51,440 nucleotides of DNA from Actinomycetes bacterium (GTDB taxonomy: Bacteria > Actinomycetota > Acidimicrobiia > Acidimicrobiales > Acidimicrobiaceae): the NCBI GenBank assembly GCA_021805205.1, contig JAJZFV010000022.1:1-51440 (forward strand). Direction: 5' to 3'. Of this stretch, positions 26,230-35,625 are shown in pieces. Each line of letters opens with the position of its first letter. The first letter of the stretch is position 1. A program made the translations under genes and the position numbers. Under the pieces are notes generated by a model. That model made no database searches. It was given only the letters and a program-made list of their open reading frames with translations, and was not told where the DNA came from.

Positions 26230-27931
26230 TTACCTTTCAAGGTCTAATTATGTGAGTCACTATGGTCCAACCGTTGGTGATAGGGTACGCCTTGGTGATA
26301 CTTCGCTAGTGATTGAGATTGAAAAAGATCTCACCACCAAAGGCGAAGAGGCAAAGTTCGGCGGGGGAAAGACGATTCGTGATGCAATGGGTCAAAATCC
26401 GCAGATCACTAGGGCCGATGGAGCGCCGGACTTGGTCATCACCAATGCAATCGTCGTTGACTATAGCGGTATCTATAAGGCCGATATCGCTATCCGCGAC
26501 GGTCATATCATTGGTATCGGTAGTGCTGGAAACTCTTTGGTATCTTCAGGGGTGACGATTGAGATTGGTGCAAGCACCGAGATCATCGCCGGAGAGAAGA
26601 TGATTTTGACAGCGGGTGGTATCGACTGCCACATTCACTTTATCTCGGCCGATCAAATCCAAGTTGCGATCTCCGCAGGAGTTACCACCATGATTGGAGG
26701 TGGAACTGGCCCAGCAACCGGTACCAACGCTACAACCGTAACACCTGGCAGTTGGTACATGAAAAAGATGATGGAGGCGTTCGAAGATCAACCCATGAAC
26801 GTTGGATTTATGGGTAAGGGTAACTCTTCATCGCACAAAGCGATAAGGGAGCAGGTCATAGCGGGTGCCATGGGGCTAAAACTCCATGAGGATTGGGGAT
26901 CGACCCCAAGAGCTATCTCAACCTGCCTCGATATCGCCGATGAGATGGACGTACAGGTTGCGATCCACACTGATACTTTGAATGAGAGTGGATTTGTCGA
27001 ACGAACCATAGCTGCGATCGGCGGCAGGACGATTCACGCCTTCCATACCGAAGGAGCGGGTGGGGGTCACGCCCCAGACATTATGCGGGTGGCGGGTATA
27101 TCCAACTTTTTACCCTCTAGTACCAATCCAACTCGACCCTATACCAAGAACACCATCGAAGAGCACCTTGATATGTTGATGGTCTGTCACCATCTCGATA
27201 AGTCGGTCGCCGAAGATATCGCCTTTGCCGACTCCAGGATCCGGGCAGAGACCATCGCTGCTGAAGACGTGCTCCATGACCTAGGTGCAATCTCGATGAT
27301 CGCCTCCGATAGTCAAGCTATGGGGCGTGTTGGGGAGGTAATTATCCGTACTTGGCAGACAGCGGACAAGATGAAGCACGAGCGTGGCCCACTTGAAGGG
27401 GACAGTGATCGAGCCGACAATAGCCGGGTCAAGAGATACATCGCCAAGTACACCATAAATCCAGCAATAGCAAATGGGATATCGGGGCACGTTGGCTCAA
27501 TCGAGATCGGAAAGATGGCCGATCTGGTCCTATGGAAGCCAGCCTTCTTCGGAGTGAAGCCGGAGATGATTATCAAATCCGGGATGATTGCATATTCTGT
27601 GAGCGGAGACCCAAACGCCTCTATCCCGACTCCAGAGCCGCGCCTCTACAAGGCTCAATTTGGATCGATGGGGCTAGCAGCCAGCGCCCTAGGAGTAACC
27701 TTCGTCTCGGCTGCGTCGTTAGCCGAAGGGCCGACGCACTCAAGTTCAAATCGAAAGAGGATAGCCGTTCGCCAGACCCGCAATATCACCAAGGCGTCGA
27801 TGCTACTAAATGACAGAGTCGGGGTAATTGAGGTCAATCCTCAGACCTATGAGGTTCGACTCGACGGTGAGATTATGACCTCGAAGCCAGCTGAAGTACT
27901 TCCGTTAGCTCAGCGATACTTCCTGTTTTGA
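26222..27931 (+). CDS. ureC: Urease alpha subunit (catalytic)
   Basis: 569 residues, normal for UreC. Nickel-site residues are present: HIH at residues 137-139, the carbamylated Lys in [10 protein letters not shown] (Lys220), His249 in [13 protein letters not shown] and the His in [16 protein letters not shown]. The flap Cys-His is seen in MVCHHLDKS, and the Asp ligand is in the segment before [15 protein letters not shown] 26222 is used as start, 6 bases after AAGGGGG, overlapping ureB. The enzyme would consume urea made by the ureohydrolase of the neighbouring operon. Confidence 0.97.
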   Translation: MASYLSRSNYVSHYGPTVGDRVRLGDTSLVIEIEKDLTTKGEEAKFGGGKTIRDAMGQNPQITRADGAPDLVITNAIVVDYSGIYKADIAIRDGHIIGIGSAGNSLVSSGVTIEIGASTEIIAGEKMILTAGGIDCHIHFISADQIQVAISAGVTTMIGGGTGPATGTNATTVTPGSWYMKKMMEAFEDQPMNVGFMGKGNSSSHKAIREQVIAGAMGLKLHEDWGSTPRAISTCLDIADEMDVQVAIHTDTLNESGFVERTIAAIGGRTIHAFHTEGAGGGHAPDIMRVAGISNFLPSSTNPTRPYTKNTIEEHLDMLMVCHHLDKSVAEDIAFADSRIRAETIAAEDVLHDLGAISMIASDSQAMGRVGEVIIRTWQTADKMKHERGPLEGDSDRADNSRVKRYIAKYTINPAIANGISGHVGSIEIGKMADLVLWKPAFFGVKPEMIIKSGMIAYSVSGDPNASIPTPEPRLYKAQFGSMGLAASALGVTFVSAASLAEGPTHSSSNRKRIAVRQTRNITKASMLLNDRVGVIEVNPQTYEVRLDGEIMTSKPAEVLPLAQRYFLF

Positions 27932-28085
27932 TAGTCAATGGCGACACGAAGAAGGATCGGTTGTATCGCGAACGGTTGCTCCTAGCCACCTCTAGGTGCT
28001 TACTTGATCTAAGCAGTGGAGGCGACGATCTGGTGGGGTGCTACCTCGGATAGTTATCTTCGATGGTTCGGTAGTAGTTGAGATA

Positions 28086-28826
28086 ATGGTTTTTGAAAAG
28101 AGGTGCAAAGAGGTGGGAGATATTATTGAAAAAAGTCAAAGCGTTGGCCTTGATCACATTGCTCAGATGCACTACTTCTTTGACTCAGCGTTTCCAGCCG
28201 GCAGTTACGGCCACAGCTTTGGCTTTGAGACATTTGCAACCTCTAATCTAGGAGGCCAGATTGACAGGGCCCTAGAGTGGATAAGGACCTATATGGTCTT
28301 TTCTCTGTGGTACGGAGACCTCGAGAATATCTCCAAAGTCCGAGGGGCACTTAATTCGCCGATCGATGGTCTCGACAAAGCGCGCCATCTCGATAAGCGC
28401 CTTCACGTCAGTAGGTCCACGATCGAGGGGCGAAGGTCGGCACAGACCCTTTCGAAGTCTATGGCAACGGCAGCAGCTCACCTCTTTAGAGATAGAGTCA
28501 CCCCAGAAGGAATATATAGCGGACAATATCTTGAACCGTCAACTTTCGTCGCCCACCTGTCGCACCTTTTAGATTGGAATGAGAGTTACCTTCGCCTCTT
28601 CTATCTCCAAGGTCAAGCCTTAGCCGCTACCTCAGTATTAGTGCGCTGCGGCAAGATTGGCCAGTTCGCACAACTGAAGATGATGGCTGAATTAATTCAA
28701 GTCTCTTCAAAGTTGGCCTGTGCTCGACCAAACAAGATCACAAGTCGAGGAGCGGTAACAAACTGGGCGATCGAAGTGGATCAGATTGATCACCAGAGCC
28801 TTTCGCCGCGATTGTTTCAGTCGTAG
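28086..28826 (+). CDS. ureF: Urease accessory protein UreF
   Basis: 246 residues. The N-terminal motif AQMHYFFDSAFPAGSYGHSF followed by GFETFAT corresponds to the UreF L-x-x-S-D-S-x-F-P-x-G-x-x-x-H-S-x-G-x-E signature; the rest is helical as in UreF. UreF, with UreD and UreG, delivers Ni and CO2 to apo-urease. The start is uncertain: ATG 28086 is used, but GTG 28038 (longer) and GTG 28113 (behind AAAGAGG) are possible. It lies 150 bases after ureC and 90 bases before ureG. Confidence 0.88.
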   Translation: MVFEKRCKEVGDIIEKSQSVGLDHIAQMHYFFDSAFPAGSYGHSFGFETFATSNLGGQIDRALEWIRTYMVFSLWYGDLENISKVRGALNSPIDGLDKARHLDKRLHVSRSTIEGRRSAQTLSKSMATAAAHLFRDRVTPEGIYSGQYLEPSTFVAHLSHLLDWNESYLRLFYLQGQALAATSVLVRCGKIGQFAQLKMMAELIQVSSKLACARPNKITSRGAVTNWAIEVDQIDHQSLSPRLFQS

Positions 28827-28915
28827 GTGGCTACAGGAAGTAGATGTTCCGGAGTTCACCGAATCTCCGGCCCCTAAAACACATCAATTTATCAGATACA
28901 AAAAGGAGAAGAGTT

Positions 28916-29551
28916 ATGACGACAACAGATGATATGACAACTACCGCGACTAAGCGAGCTGTGCGAATCGGAGTTGGGGGGCCAGTTGGATCGGGAAAGA
29001 CGATGTTGGTTAGGAGGATCATCGAGGCATTGCAGTCGACGATTCGCATCGGCGTAGTGACAAATGATATCTACACCAAGGAAGATGCTGAGTTTTTGAC
29101 CAAACTTGGAATCTTGCCACAGAGCCATATTCTTGGGGTGGAGACTGGAGGATGTCCCCACTCTGCGATTAGGGACGACGTCTCGATGAACCTTGCCGCT
29201 ATCGATGAGTTGACCCACCAGTGCGGCGATGAATTGGACCTGATCTTGGTTGAATCAGGTGGCGACAATCTAACCGCTATGTTCTCCCCCGACCTCGCCG
29301 ATAAGACCATCTACGTCATAGATGTCGCCCAAGGCGATAAGATCCCAAGAAAGGGGGGGCCAGGATTAACCTACTCCGACCTTTTGATAATAAACAAGAT
29401 CTCGTTGGCTCCATTTGTTGGGGCCAACCTCAATGTCATGGAACGAGACGCCAAAGCCCTTCGTGGTGATGGCTCGACCATCTTTTCCGACCTCGGCGAC
29501 GGAAGAGGAATTGAAGAGATCTCAAGGTGGATCCTAGAGCAGTTGAATTAG
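28916..29551 (+). CDS. ureG: Urease accessory GTPase UreG
   Basis: 211 residues. P-loop [11 protein letters not shown] is near the N-terminus, [15 protein letters not shown] and [14 protein letters not shown] (the metal-binding C-P-H motif) follow, and [11 protein letters not shown] and [14 protein letters not shown] complete the SIMIBI GTPase motifs. ATG 28916 lies 6 bases after AAGGAGAAG; an open frame continues 24 codons upstream without a ribosome-binding site. It provides GTP-driven nickel insertion into urease and could also serve the nearby putative guanidinase, which is inference. Confidence 0.96.
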   Translation: MTTTDDMTTTATKRAVRIGVGGPVGSGKTMLVRRIIEALQSTIRIGVVTNDIYTKEDAEFLTKLGILPQSHILGVETGGCPHSAIRDDVSMNLAAIDELTHQCGDELDLILVESGGDNLTAMFSPDLADKTIYVIDVAQGDKIPRKGGPGLTYSDLLIINKISLAPFVGANLNVMERDAKALRGDGSTIFSDLGDGRGIEEISRWILEQLN

Positions 29552-29657
29552 GGAAGATCTTTTCAACCAGAGCCCCTAGGGCAAGAGCAACTGGGCGATA
29601 TTGGCTAAAGGGCCATAGTCGTAGATGCGGTTAGTATCGCGGCCCTACTAGAGGTGC

Positions 29658-29990
29658 TTGAAGCATCTAGCGGAATATACGGCTTCATCTAATTTGCTCG
29701 ATAAAGTCCGACAACAGATATTGAGGCGGCTTGAAGACGGCAATTTAGTTGGTTACTCCATCTCCAACGACAATCGAATAGCGGCCCATATGAATCGTGT
29801 CGGAGTCTATGGATTACCTTTGTCAACCTCGCTCAACGGTGTCTCACAGATTTTTATCGCCAAAGTCGTCGTCAAATCTAGTCAAAAGATTGTAGTGGTC
29901 GATCGAAGAGAGGGTCGAAAGGGTGAAGGCGATCAGGTTGGTTCCAAGTACATCCCAAGAGACAGAGCTAGACAAGGCGCCACCGCATAG
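29658..29990 (+). CDS. Hypothetical protein between ureG and ureD (doubtful)
   Basis: 110 codons from TTG 29658, with GAGG 3 bases upstream, ending 68 bases inside the ureD frame. The middle reads RRLEDGNLVGYSISNDNRIA and VGVYGLPLSTSLNGVSQIFI. I do not recognise the family. It sits where ureE or ureD neighbours normally are, but shows no UreE features (no His-rich tail, no H-G-H-A motif). The overlap with ureD and the weak start make it uncertain that it is translated. Confidence 0.3.
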   Translation: MKHLAEYTASSNLLDKVRQQILRRLEDGNLVGYSISNDNRIAAHMNRVGVYGLPLSTSLNGVSQIFIAKVVVKSSQKIVVVDRREGRKGEGDQVGSKYIPRDRARQGATA

Positions 29991-30978
29991 CGGTGGCGTC
30001 GACGATGCCTCTACTCAAGCTAATTTTCAAGTTGATACCATCTTGGGACAATCGATATTGGACGCCAGTCTAGACCGCGAGAAGGCGGGAAATCTGGCTG
30101 AAGCGAGCTCTATATCCGCTTCTGCCTCAGATGCAGACTCTGAGGTCGGAAATAGCATCCACTTCGTTGAAGGGCGATTAAGCGACTCTTCCTTAAAGGT
30201 CGATTTTTACGCCTCGTCCCCTCGACTACGAGAACAAGCCGGACAGTTTCGACTCTCCAACCCAACTACATCAGCCCTTGGCCATCGTCGCCACTTTCTC
30301 ACCGAGATTGGCCCAGGACTCTTTCCTTGTGAGTCCCATTCAATCTCGATCAGCCTTCGAGATCGCAGCAAGGTGATGATCGAGAGCCAGTCGGCGACGA
30401 AGGTTCACGTAGCGACCGAAAACACTCATGCAGTGATTGAATATCGTTTTAGTGTCGCAGGTAGTTCAAGCCTGATCGCTCTTCAAGCCCCGACCATCTC
30501 ATATGCCGGTTCAAAGTTGATCTCGTCGATCTATTTGGATGTAGAGCACGGTTCTAGGGCGATCGTCTCCGAAATGATTGCGAAGGTTGCAACCACCGAC
30601 CAATCCATCGGAAGCACCTGGGTTGATATGATGATCGAGATTAATTACGGTGGCGAACTCATGTTAGTTGACAGGGTCGCAACGGTACATAACCCCATCT
30701 ACAACGAGGTTGAATCCAAAACGGTCATCGCTGGGGGGAAAGGTGTTGTAGGAGGAATCTACATCGTTGGATATCATGAGGTTTCGATCGATGCCCTAAG
30801 GAGATTCACCAGCGAAATTGCGATGCAACATCCGTCGGTTGAGGTGAGCTCCCCAACCTCACCTACCCCAGAGGTTTCGCTTTTGCGAGCCCGCGGCGAC
30901 GATCCATATGCGATCGAGACCTTCTTTGGCGAGTTGGCTAAAGCTATCTCAGGCCAGATAAATCTCATCGATCCTTGA
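29923..30978 (+). CDS. ureD: Urease accessory protein UreD (UreH)
   Basis: 351 residues from GTG 29923. The UreD core is visible from about residue 130: GPGLFPCESHSISISLRDRS, then KVMIESQSATKVHVATENTH, then LIALQAPTISYAGSKLISSI. The first ~80 residues are acidic, Ser/Ala-rich and atypical; a later start is possible. UreD is the scaffold that binds apo-urease with UreF and UreG. Its stop overlaps a TTG start of the following frame. Confidence 0.85.
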   Translation: MKAIRLVPSTSQETELDKAPPHSGGVDDASTQANFQVDTILGQSILDASLDREKAGNLAEASSISASASDADSEVGNSIHFVEGRLSDSSLKVDFYASSPRLREQAGQFRLSNPTTSALGHRRHFLTEIGPGLFPCESHSISISLRDRSKVMIESQSATKVHVATENTHAVIEYRFSVAGSSSLIALQAPTISYAGSKLISSIYLDVEHGSRAIVSEMIAKVATTDQSIGSTWVDMMIEINYGGELMLVDRVATVHNPIYNEVESKTVIAGGKGVVGGIYIVGYHEVSIDALRRFTSEIAMQHPSVEVSSPTSPTPEVSLLRARGDDPYAIETFFGELAKAISGQINLIDP

Positions 30979-31556
30979 TTGAGGAGAGAAAAGAGCTAGA
31001 TCAGGTATCCGTGTCTAAAGGTGAGCCGAACTTTGCTCATATGATCGCTGGATCCCAGTTGAAAAGCAATACCGATTTGCTAAATCGAGTTGGTCAATTT
31101 ACTACAACTCGGAAGTTTATCGATTGGTGGTTCAACTCTCTGGTCCCCGAAATACTGAGTCAAGATCCCAGCGATACCGCTGCAAAGTTGCTCCGGCTAG
31201 GTCGGGCCACCATGGAGTCGAATAGCATCGACTCGCGTAGTTTACGGAGCGAGATGTTCTCTACTAAGGCCGACATAATCGCTGCCGCCCGAAAAATATC
31301 TTGTAGTCTCTCATTTTCATCACAAACTACGCGATCCTTAGAGGGACTGCTCGTAGAGCAACTTTGGTTTAACGATATTACTGACTACGAGCCCGGTCTC
31401 TATTATCTTTGCTTAGCACCACAGCTTTTGCCACTCTGCCAGGTGGAACCAGAGGCAAAAGCTGTGGTGAAAGATGTCGGGAACGCTCCCTATTTAGATG
31501 GTAATGCTATCTTGACCAGTAGCGGATGTATAACCACCTTTAGAGGCTGTCGCTAG
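30975..31556 (+). CDS. Hypothetical protein downstream of ureD
   Basis: 193 codons from TTG 30975 (overlapping the ureD stop), or from GTG 31011. Readable parts are QFTTTRKFIDWWFNSLVPEI and SLSFSSQTTRSLEGLLVEQL. I do not recognise it; it is soluble and mostly helical, the size and place of an extra urease accessory factor, but no metal motif is seen. The 3' end contains a 16-bp inverted repeat (31417-31469) and overlaps the end of the convergent sedolisin gene by 63 bases, so the true end of the gene may differ. Confidence 0.45.
   Translation: MIEERKELDQVSVSKGEPNFAHMIAGSQLKSNTDLLNRVGQFTTTRKFIDWWFNSLVPEILSQDPSDTAAKLLRLGRATMESNSIDSRSLRSEMFSTKADIIAAARKISCSLSFSSQTTRSLEGLLVEQLWFNDITDYEPGLYYLCLAPQLLPLCQVEPEAKAVVKDVGNAPYLDGNAILTSSGCITTFRGCR
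31417..31469. repeat. Perfect 16-bp inverted repeat between converging genes
   Basis: CACCACAGCTTTTGCC at 31417-31432 is repeated as its exact complement at 31454-31469, with a 21-base loop. It lies near the 3' end of the hypothetical frame after ureD, about 25 bases before the end of the sedolisin gene on the other strand. It could form a strong hairpin that stops or stabilises transcripts from either side. There is no U-run on either strand, so a standard intrinsic terminator is not certain. Confidence 0.8.
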
Positions 31557-33815
31557 GGCGCAATATGAACCCTGCTTCTTGGAACTAAAGGTAAAGGAGA
31601 ACTGTCCATTGCTTGCTGTCGTTCCGCTCGAGGTACTCACAAGGGTGCCGGTGGAACAAGCCCCTGAATAGACGCTAACGGTAGCACTTGCTCCACTTAC
31701 TGGGACGGCTCCGGTCGTAGTAGCCGTGGCAGTAAGTGGAGTCAAATAGTTTGGTCCCTTGCGTGTGGTCGAAGCATTTGTGACGCTAAGGCTCATAGGG
31801 GTAAGTGCAGTTACGGTAACAGAAGCTGAGTCGCTTACTCCACCTACCGTTGCGGTGACAACTCCAGTAGCAGCCGTACTTCCAGCGGTGAAGGTAGTTG
31901 AGCTACCGTTAGTAGGACTTACAGAACTCGTTGAAATTGAAGTACTCCATTGCGGATTGATGCTGACTACATTGCCGTAAGCATCGGCTCCAGTGGCGCT
32001 AAAGACCTGTGTGTTTCCTTCGGCGACTGTAGCAGAGGCGGGGGTTAGAGTGATAGTTGCGAGGGCACCTGGGCCCACGGTAACTGGCAGAGCTGCCGAG
32101 TTCCAACCCAAAGCCGAAGCAGTGACAGTAGCACTTCCGGCGACGGTGTCTTCGAAGTAAAAGCTGCTCGAGACGGAAGAGTTGGAACCTACCGACACTT
32201 GCAAGGTGGGGGTAAAGGATCCCGTTGGTGATGAGGAGAAGCTGCCGCCAGAGGTGGAGGATAGGTTGATCGTTACGCCAGTGGAAGGTGCAGCTGAAGA
32301 TAGATTTACCGTCAAAGGTCCTACGACCTGACCAGCGACTGTACTTTCAGAGCTGGGGCTGAAGGTCAAAGAACCCGCAGTGGATGTCGAAAATGCGCCA
32401 ATTCCGCTGGGAACACCGACCCCCACAGGACCAGCATATCCACTTGATGGAGCCCCAGTTCCCGCTTGGCAGAGATAGGTGCCGCCACAGCTTCCGTCTG
32501 ACCCTGTGGTTACTGCAGTGATACCGCTACCGTTGTAAATATTGGCTGGAGACGGCTGCTCGTTCCCAGCTCCGGCAGCAAGTCCATACATTGCCCCAAC
32601 GATTTGAGTTGAGGCGCTGGTTCCGCCGAAGACAAGCCAGCCAGATACTCCATAGGTGTCGTAGACAGCGACTCCAGTGTTGGGATCAGCGACGGCTGAA
32701 ATATCTCCGACCTGCCGATTTCCACACACGCTAGATAGATCGTATGCCGAAGTATTTTGCCAGGTTGGGATTGGTTCATAGGTAGAACACCCCGCACCAG
32801 CACCGGACCATACCGACTGTGGATTCCAAGTCAGGGATGAACCCGTTCCAGTGTATGTAAGTGTTGTGCCTCCAACCGCAGTTAGGTCGGGAGAGGCAGC
32901 CGGGAACTCTACGCCATAACCGCTGTCGCCGGTGGCTGCCGTGATGGCAGTATTTCCACCGGAAGTCGAATAGGAGTAGGTCCCGTTGTCTGAGGTCTCG
33001 GTATTGAACTCGCTTCCTCCGTAGCTGTTAGTAACGACAGCTGGATGAAGGGACTTGGCGTAGGCCACTGCTGCTGCAAGGTTTGAAAAACTACTAGAAG
33101 AGGCCTCTACAAGGACGATATTACAATCGGGGCAGATAGCCGAGACCATATCTAGGTCTAATGAGATCTCCTCGCTCCAACTGGAATTTGCTGTGGGGTA
33201 GCTCGTCCCGCCGGTTTGGTTGACTTTTGTAAAATGAACACAGCCACTTGTAACAGTCGAGGAGCAAAGCGGGGGGATCTTGCTCCCCTGAAGATTGGTG
33301 GCCGGGTCAATCGCCGAATTCATGGTTGTGCGATAGTTCGCGAGGTTGGATGCGGCATAGGGGTCGTCATAGGCGTCGACTATGGCCACTGTCGCTCCCC
33401 CCGGTGTTGTCATATTCGCCAAAGCGCTCTGAAGGCCATAGGCGCTCTGAAGATCGCCAGGATAGTATCCCGACGGAGAAGAGGTTGTCGATGGACTACC
33501 TGGCTTCCTGGAAGGTTGTATCGCCTTTGGCCCTGGATGCCAATTCTGTGAAGGGTCTAGTAGCTGGATCGCCCCACATCGCGCATCTCCACGCGCAGTT
33601 AGGCCACATACAGCCACATGATCCGATGACGAGGAGGCACTCGTTCCATGCGAAGATGCAAATGCTACTTGGCTTCCAGCTGAGATTCCAGTCACGAGCA
33701 ACAGAGGAACTACTACGAGTTTGGTCCACCTAGATAAGGTATTTTGCAAGCGCACTGACAGAGATGGTCTTGGATACTTGTTGAGTTTGTTTGACACTCG
33801 ATTAATATACTTCAA
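31494..33815 (-). CDS. Secreted sedolisin-type serine peptidase (S53) with Ig-like C-terminal repeats
   Basis: 773 residues. A basic N-terminus and hydrophobic segment (LVVVPLLLVTGISAGS) form a signal peptide. The S53 catalytic residues are seen: Glu216 and Asp220 in SEEISLD, oxyanion Asp297 in AATGDSGYG, and Ser400 in GGTSAS. Sedolisins work at low pH, in line with an acid-tolerant host. Only about 70 residues separate the signal from the catalytic start (YYPGDLQSAYGL), so the large kumamolisin-type prodomain is absent. From residue ~480 on there are Ser/Thr-rich Ig-like domains, likely for wall or substrate binding. It probably digests external protein. Confidence 0.85.
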   Translation of the reverse strand: MKYINRVSNKLNKYPRPSLSVRLQNTLSRWTKLVVVPLLLVTGISAGSQVAFASSHGTSASSSSDHVAVCGLTARGDARCGAIQLLDPSQNWHPGPKAIQPSRKPGSPSTTSSPSGYYPGDLQSAYGLQSALANMTTPGGATVAIVDAYDDPYAASNLANYRTTMNSAIDPATNLQGSKIPPLCSSTVTSGCVHFTKVNQTGGTSYPTANSSWSEEISLDLDMVSAICPDCNIVLVEASSSSFSNLAAAVAYAKSLHPAVVTNSYGGSEFNTETSDNGTYSYSTSGGNTAITAATGDSGYGVEFPAASPDLTAVGGTTLTYTGTGSSLTWNPQSVWSGAGAGCSTYEPIPTWQNTSAYDLSSVCGNRQVGDISAVADPNTGVAVYDTYGVSGWLVFGGTSASTQIVGAMYGLAAGAGNEQPSPANIYNGSGITAVTTGSDGSCGGTYLCQAGTGAPSSGYAGPVGVGVPSGIGAFSTSTAGSLTFSPSSESTVAGQVVGPLTVNLSSAAPSTGVTINLSSTSGGSFSSSPTGSFTPTLQVSVGSNSSVSSSFYFEDTVAGSATVTASALGWNSAALPVTVGPGALATITLTPASATVAEGNTQVFSATGADAYGNVVSINPQWSTSISTSSVSPTNGSSTTFTAGSTAATGVVTATVGGVSDSASVTVTALTPMSLSVTNASTTRKGPNYLTPLTATATTTGAVPVSGASATVSVYSGACSTGTLVSTSSGTTASNGQFSFTFSSKKQGSYCALATASKGGYTSATGQDSITI

Positions 33816-34346
33816 GACTCTAGGGTGATCAATGAAGTTAGCGGTATATTTATGAATTTCTAATTAGCTCACATGTCAGTGATTCTTAATTTGACTGTTC
33901 CGATGAATTGTCCAAGCTAAAGCTGAGAAAAGTGCGTGTTAGATCTAATTACCTAACCGCTGATGAGCACCGCGGCGGCTAGATCGTACTTCCGAGGGGG
34001 CTTCAAAGGCTTATTCCAACTTTATTGATGGAGTCAAAGACCGCGGTTAGAGAGCTTGTAAGATTTCGGCCTCGCCCCTTTGCCGTTCTCAATCGCTTGT
34101 ATATCGCGTCTATAGCTAAGAGAGCATGGTTTGGCGTCCAGAGAAGTTCAATCAAGAGGCGATGACTCACCTTTGAAGTAATTCGGGTCCCTTGGGTATC
34201 CGGAAAAGATGCAATCGTTACCCGTTTCCGCTAAGCGAAAGGTTCACTCAAAAGAATTTCCGAGGTGCCACGTCCAAGGATGCTTGGAGAGCTTTCGACC
34301 AGATAATTCTATACTTACCCCTCCAAGCGGTGATCAAACGCTTTGT
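33816..34346. other. Gene-free interval upstream of the sedolisin
   Basis: About 530 bases that should contain the sedolisin promoter on the minus strand. I see no gene, repeat or RNA element that I can support. Confidence 0.4.
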
Positions 34347-34838
34347 TTACTTCAGGGTATCGTCGCTAGAAGAACTCTCAATTTCTAGCTTAGGTTCAAA
34401 AGCTTTAGCTTCCATTGGTTGCACCTGCGGAGCGACACTGTTTAATTGCGATGGGAGGTTGGCGGATGTTTCTAAGGGAATGTAGGTTACTCCGTTGATC
34501 ATAATAGAAGGTGGAAGTTGTGCGCTGGAGTTGAAATCAGTGTGCTCTACTATCCACCCGTTTAGCCTTGGAGCTACCCAAAAGGAGTAGATTCCGAACG
34601 TAACCATAGTCAATAACCACCATAGAAGCCATCGCCCTATTAGTCCAAAGGCAGTTCCATTGAACACGAGAGGAACCCCGTTTACTTTGGTGTGCTTGGT
34701 TCTCCACTTCAACTTTAGGACTTAGGCGAAGGAATATGCAAAACCTAAGGTAACTAGGGTTATAAAAAACGCAGCAACCTGAGTTCCCCAATAAGTTAAC
34801 GCTCCTCCATCAAATGTAAAGCTTTGTGATTTTGCCAT
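34347..34838 (-). pseudogene. DUF898/YjgN-like membrane protein interrupted by an in-frame stop
   Basis: From ATG 34836-34838 the minus strand reads MAKSQSFTFDGGALTYWGTQ and then VAAFFITLVTLGFAYSFA, then TAA at 34724-34722. It continues in the same frame as VLKLKWRTKHTKVNGVPLVF followed by RWLLWWLLTMVTFGIYSFWV. Both parts belong to one small actinobacterial membrane protein family (K-W-R-T-K-H-T-K-V-N-G, V-T-F-G-I-Y-S-F-W-V). Two TM segments and an extended C-terminal tail are seen. A single base change creating TAA at codon 39 would split it. A start at TTG codon 43 could still give a shorter product. A sequencing error is possible. Confidence 0.7.
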
Positions 34839-35580
34839 TGAAGCACCTTCCACTCTTTAATTGCTCACTTTTTATTGCTATCTTTGATCCGTTATAAAAT
34901 TTTGATATGACCGCAGTCTCCGGCGTGAAAAATTGCTTTTACTCAACGTGGACTAGTATTTCATTTAGGTGTATCAAATAAGGTCCCAAGAACAGCAAAA
35001 AAATAGCAACCAATCCTCATTTGAGGGGGTGAGAGCTAGATCAGCGCCGAATTCCAACTTTCTAAGGTCAGTAAAAATCAGTTATAGATTAAAAATCGCC
35101 GCTGAAGACCCTATTTAAGTTACGGATAAAGGTCTGAAATTTTATTATCTACGGCTGACATTGAAGGGAGGAAGTTCTAATTGCAGTGATTATGGAAGGA
35201 TAGTGACTGGATCCTTAGCAATCCCGTTTAGTTTCTCTTGCTTCCCTCCTATTGTTCTTCCTACCCGCTTGAAATCCTGTCGGGTGATTTAGTTAAGCAC
35301 CACAACTTCGAAGGTCGTATTAACTATTCAAAGTGAAAAGAGCAAGGGGTGGAAGAGAAAGCGCTAGCGCTTCGAACTTGAACTTGGCGGTAATTTCGTC
35401 GATCTTCGAATTCAAGCTGCGACCGAATTTCTGACCGTCCATGGCGCAACTCCTACCATCAGTTACTACAGTTTGGTACAGGCGAGGCGGCTGTCGATGA
35501 AGTAGTTGGTCGGAGTTTCGCGAGAAGAATCTGTTTGGTAGCTACTCTTTGGTGTAGCTTGTTTCGACGGTCAAAGCTTT
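34839..35580. other. Gene-free, A+T-richer interval
   Basis: About 740 bases between the DUF898-like gene and the acetyltransferase. It contains A-rich runs (around 34980-35010) and no gene I can support. It probably carries the promoters of both neighbours. Confidence 0.4.
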
Positions 35581-35625
35581 GTGAGCGACACTTTCTGGTT
35601 GAAGGTTCAAAAGAGGGGCGGAATT

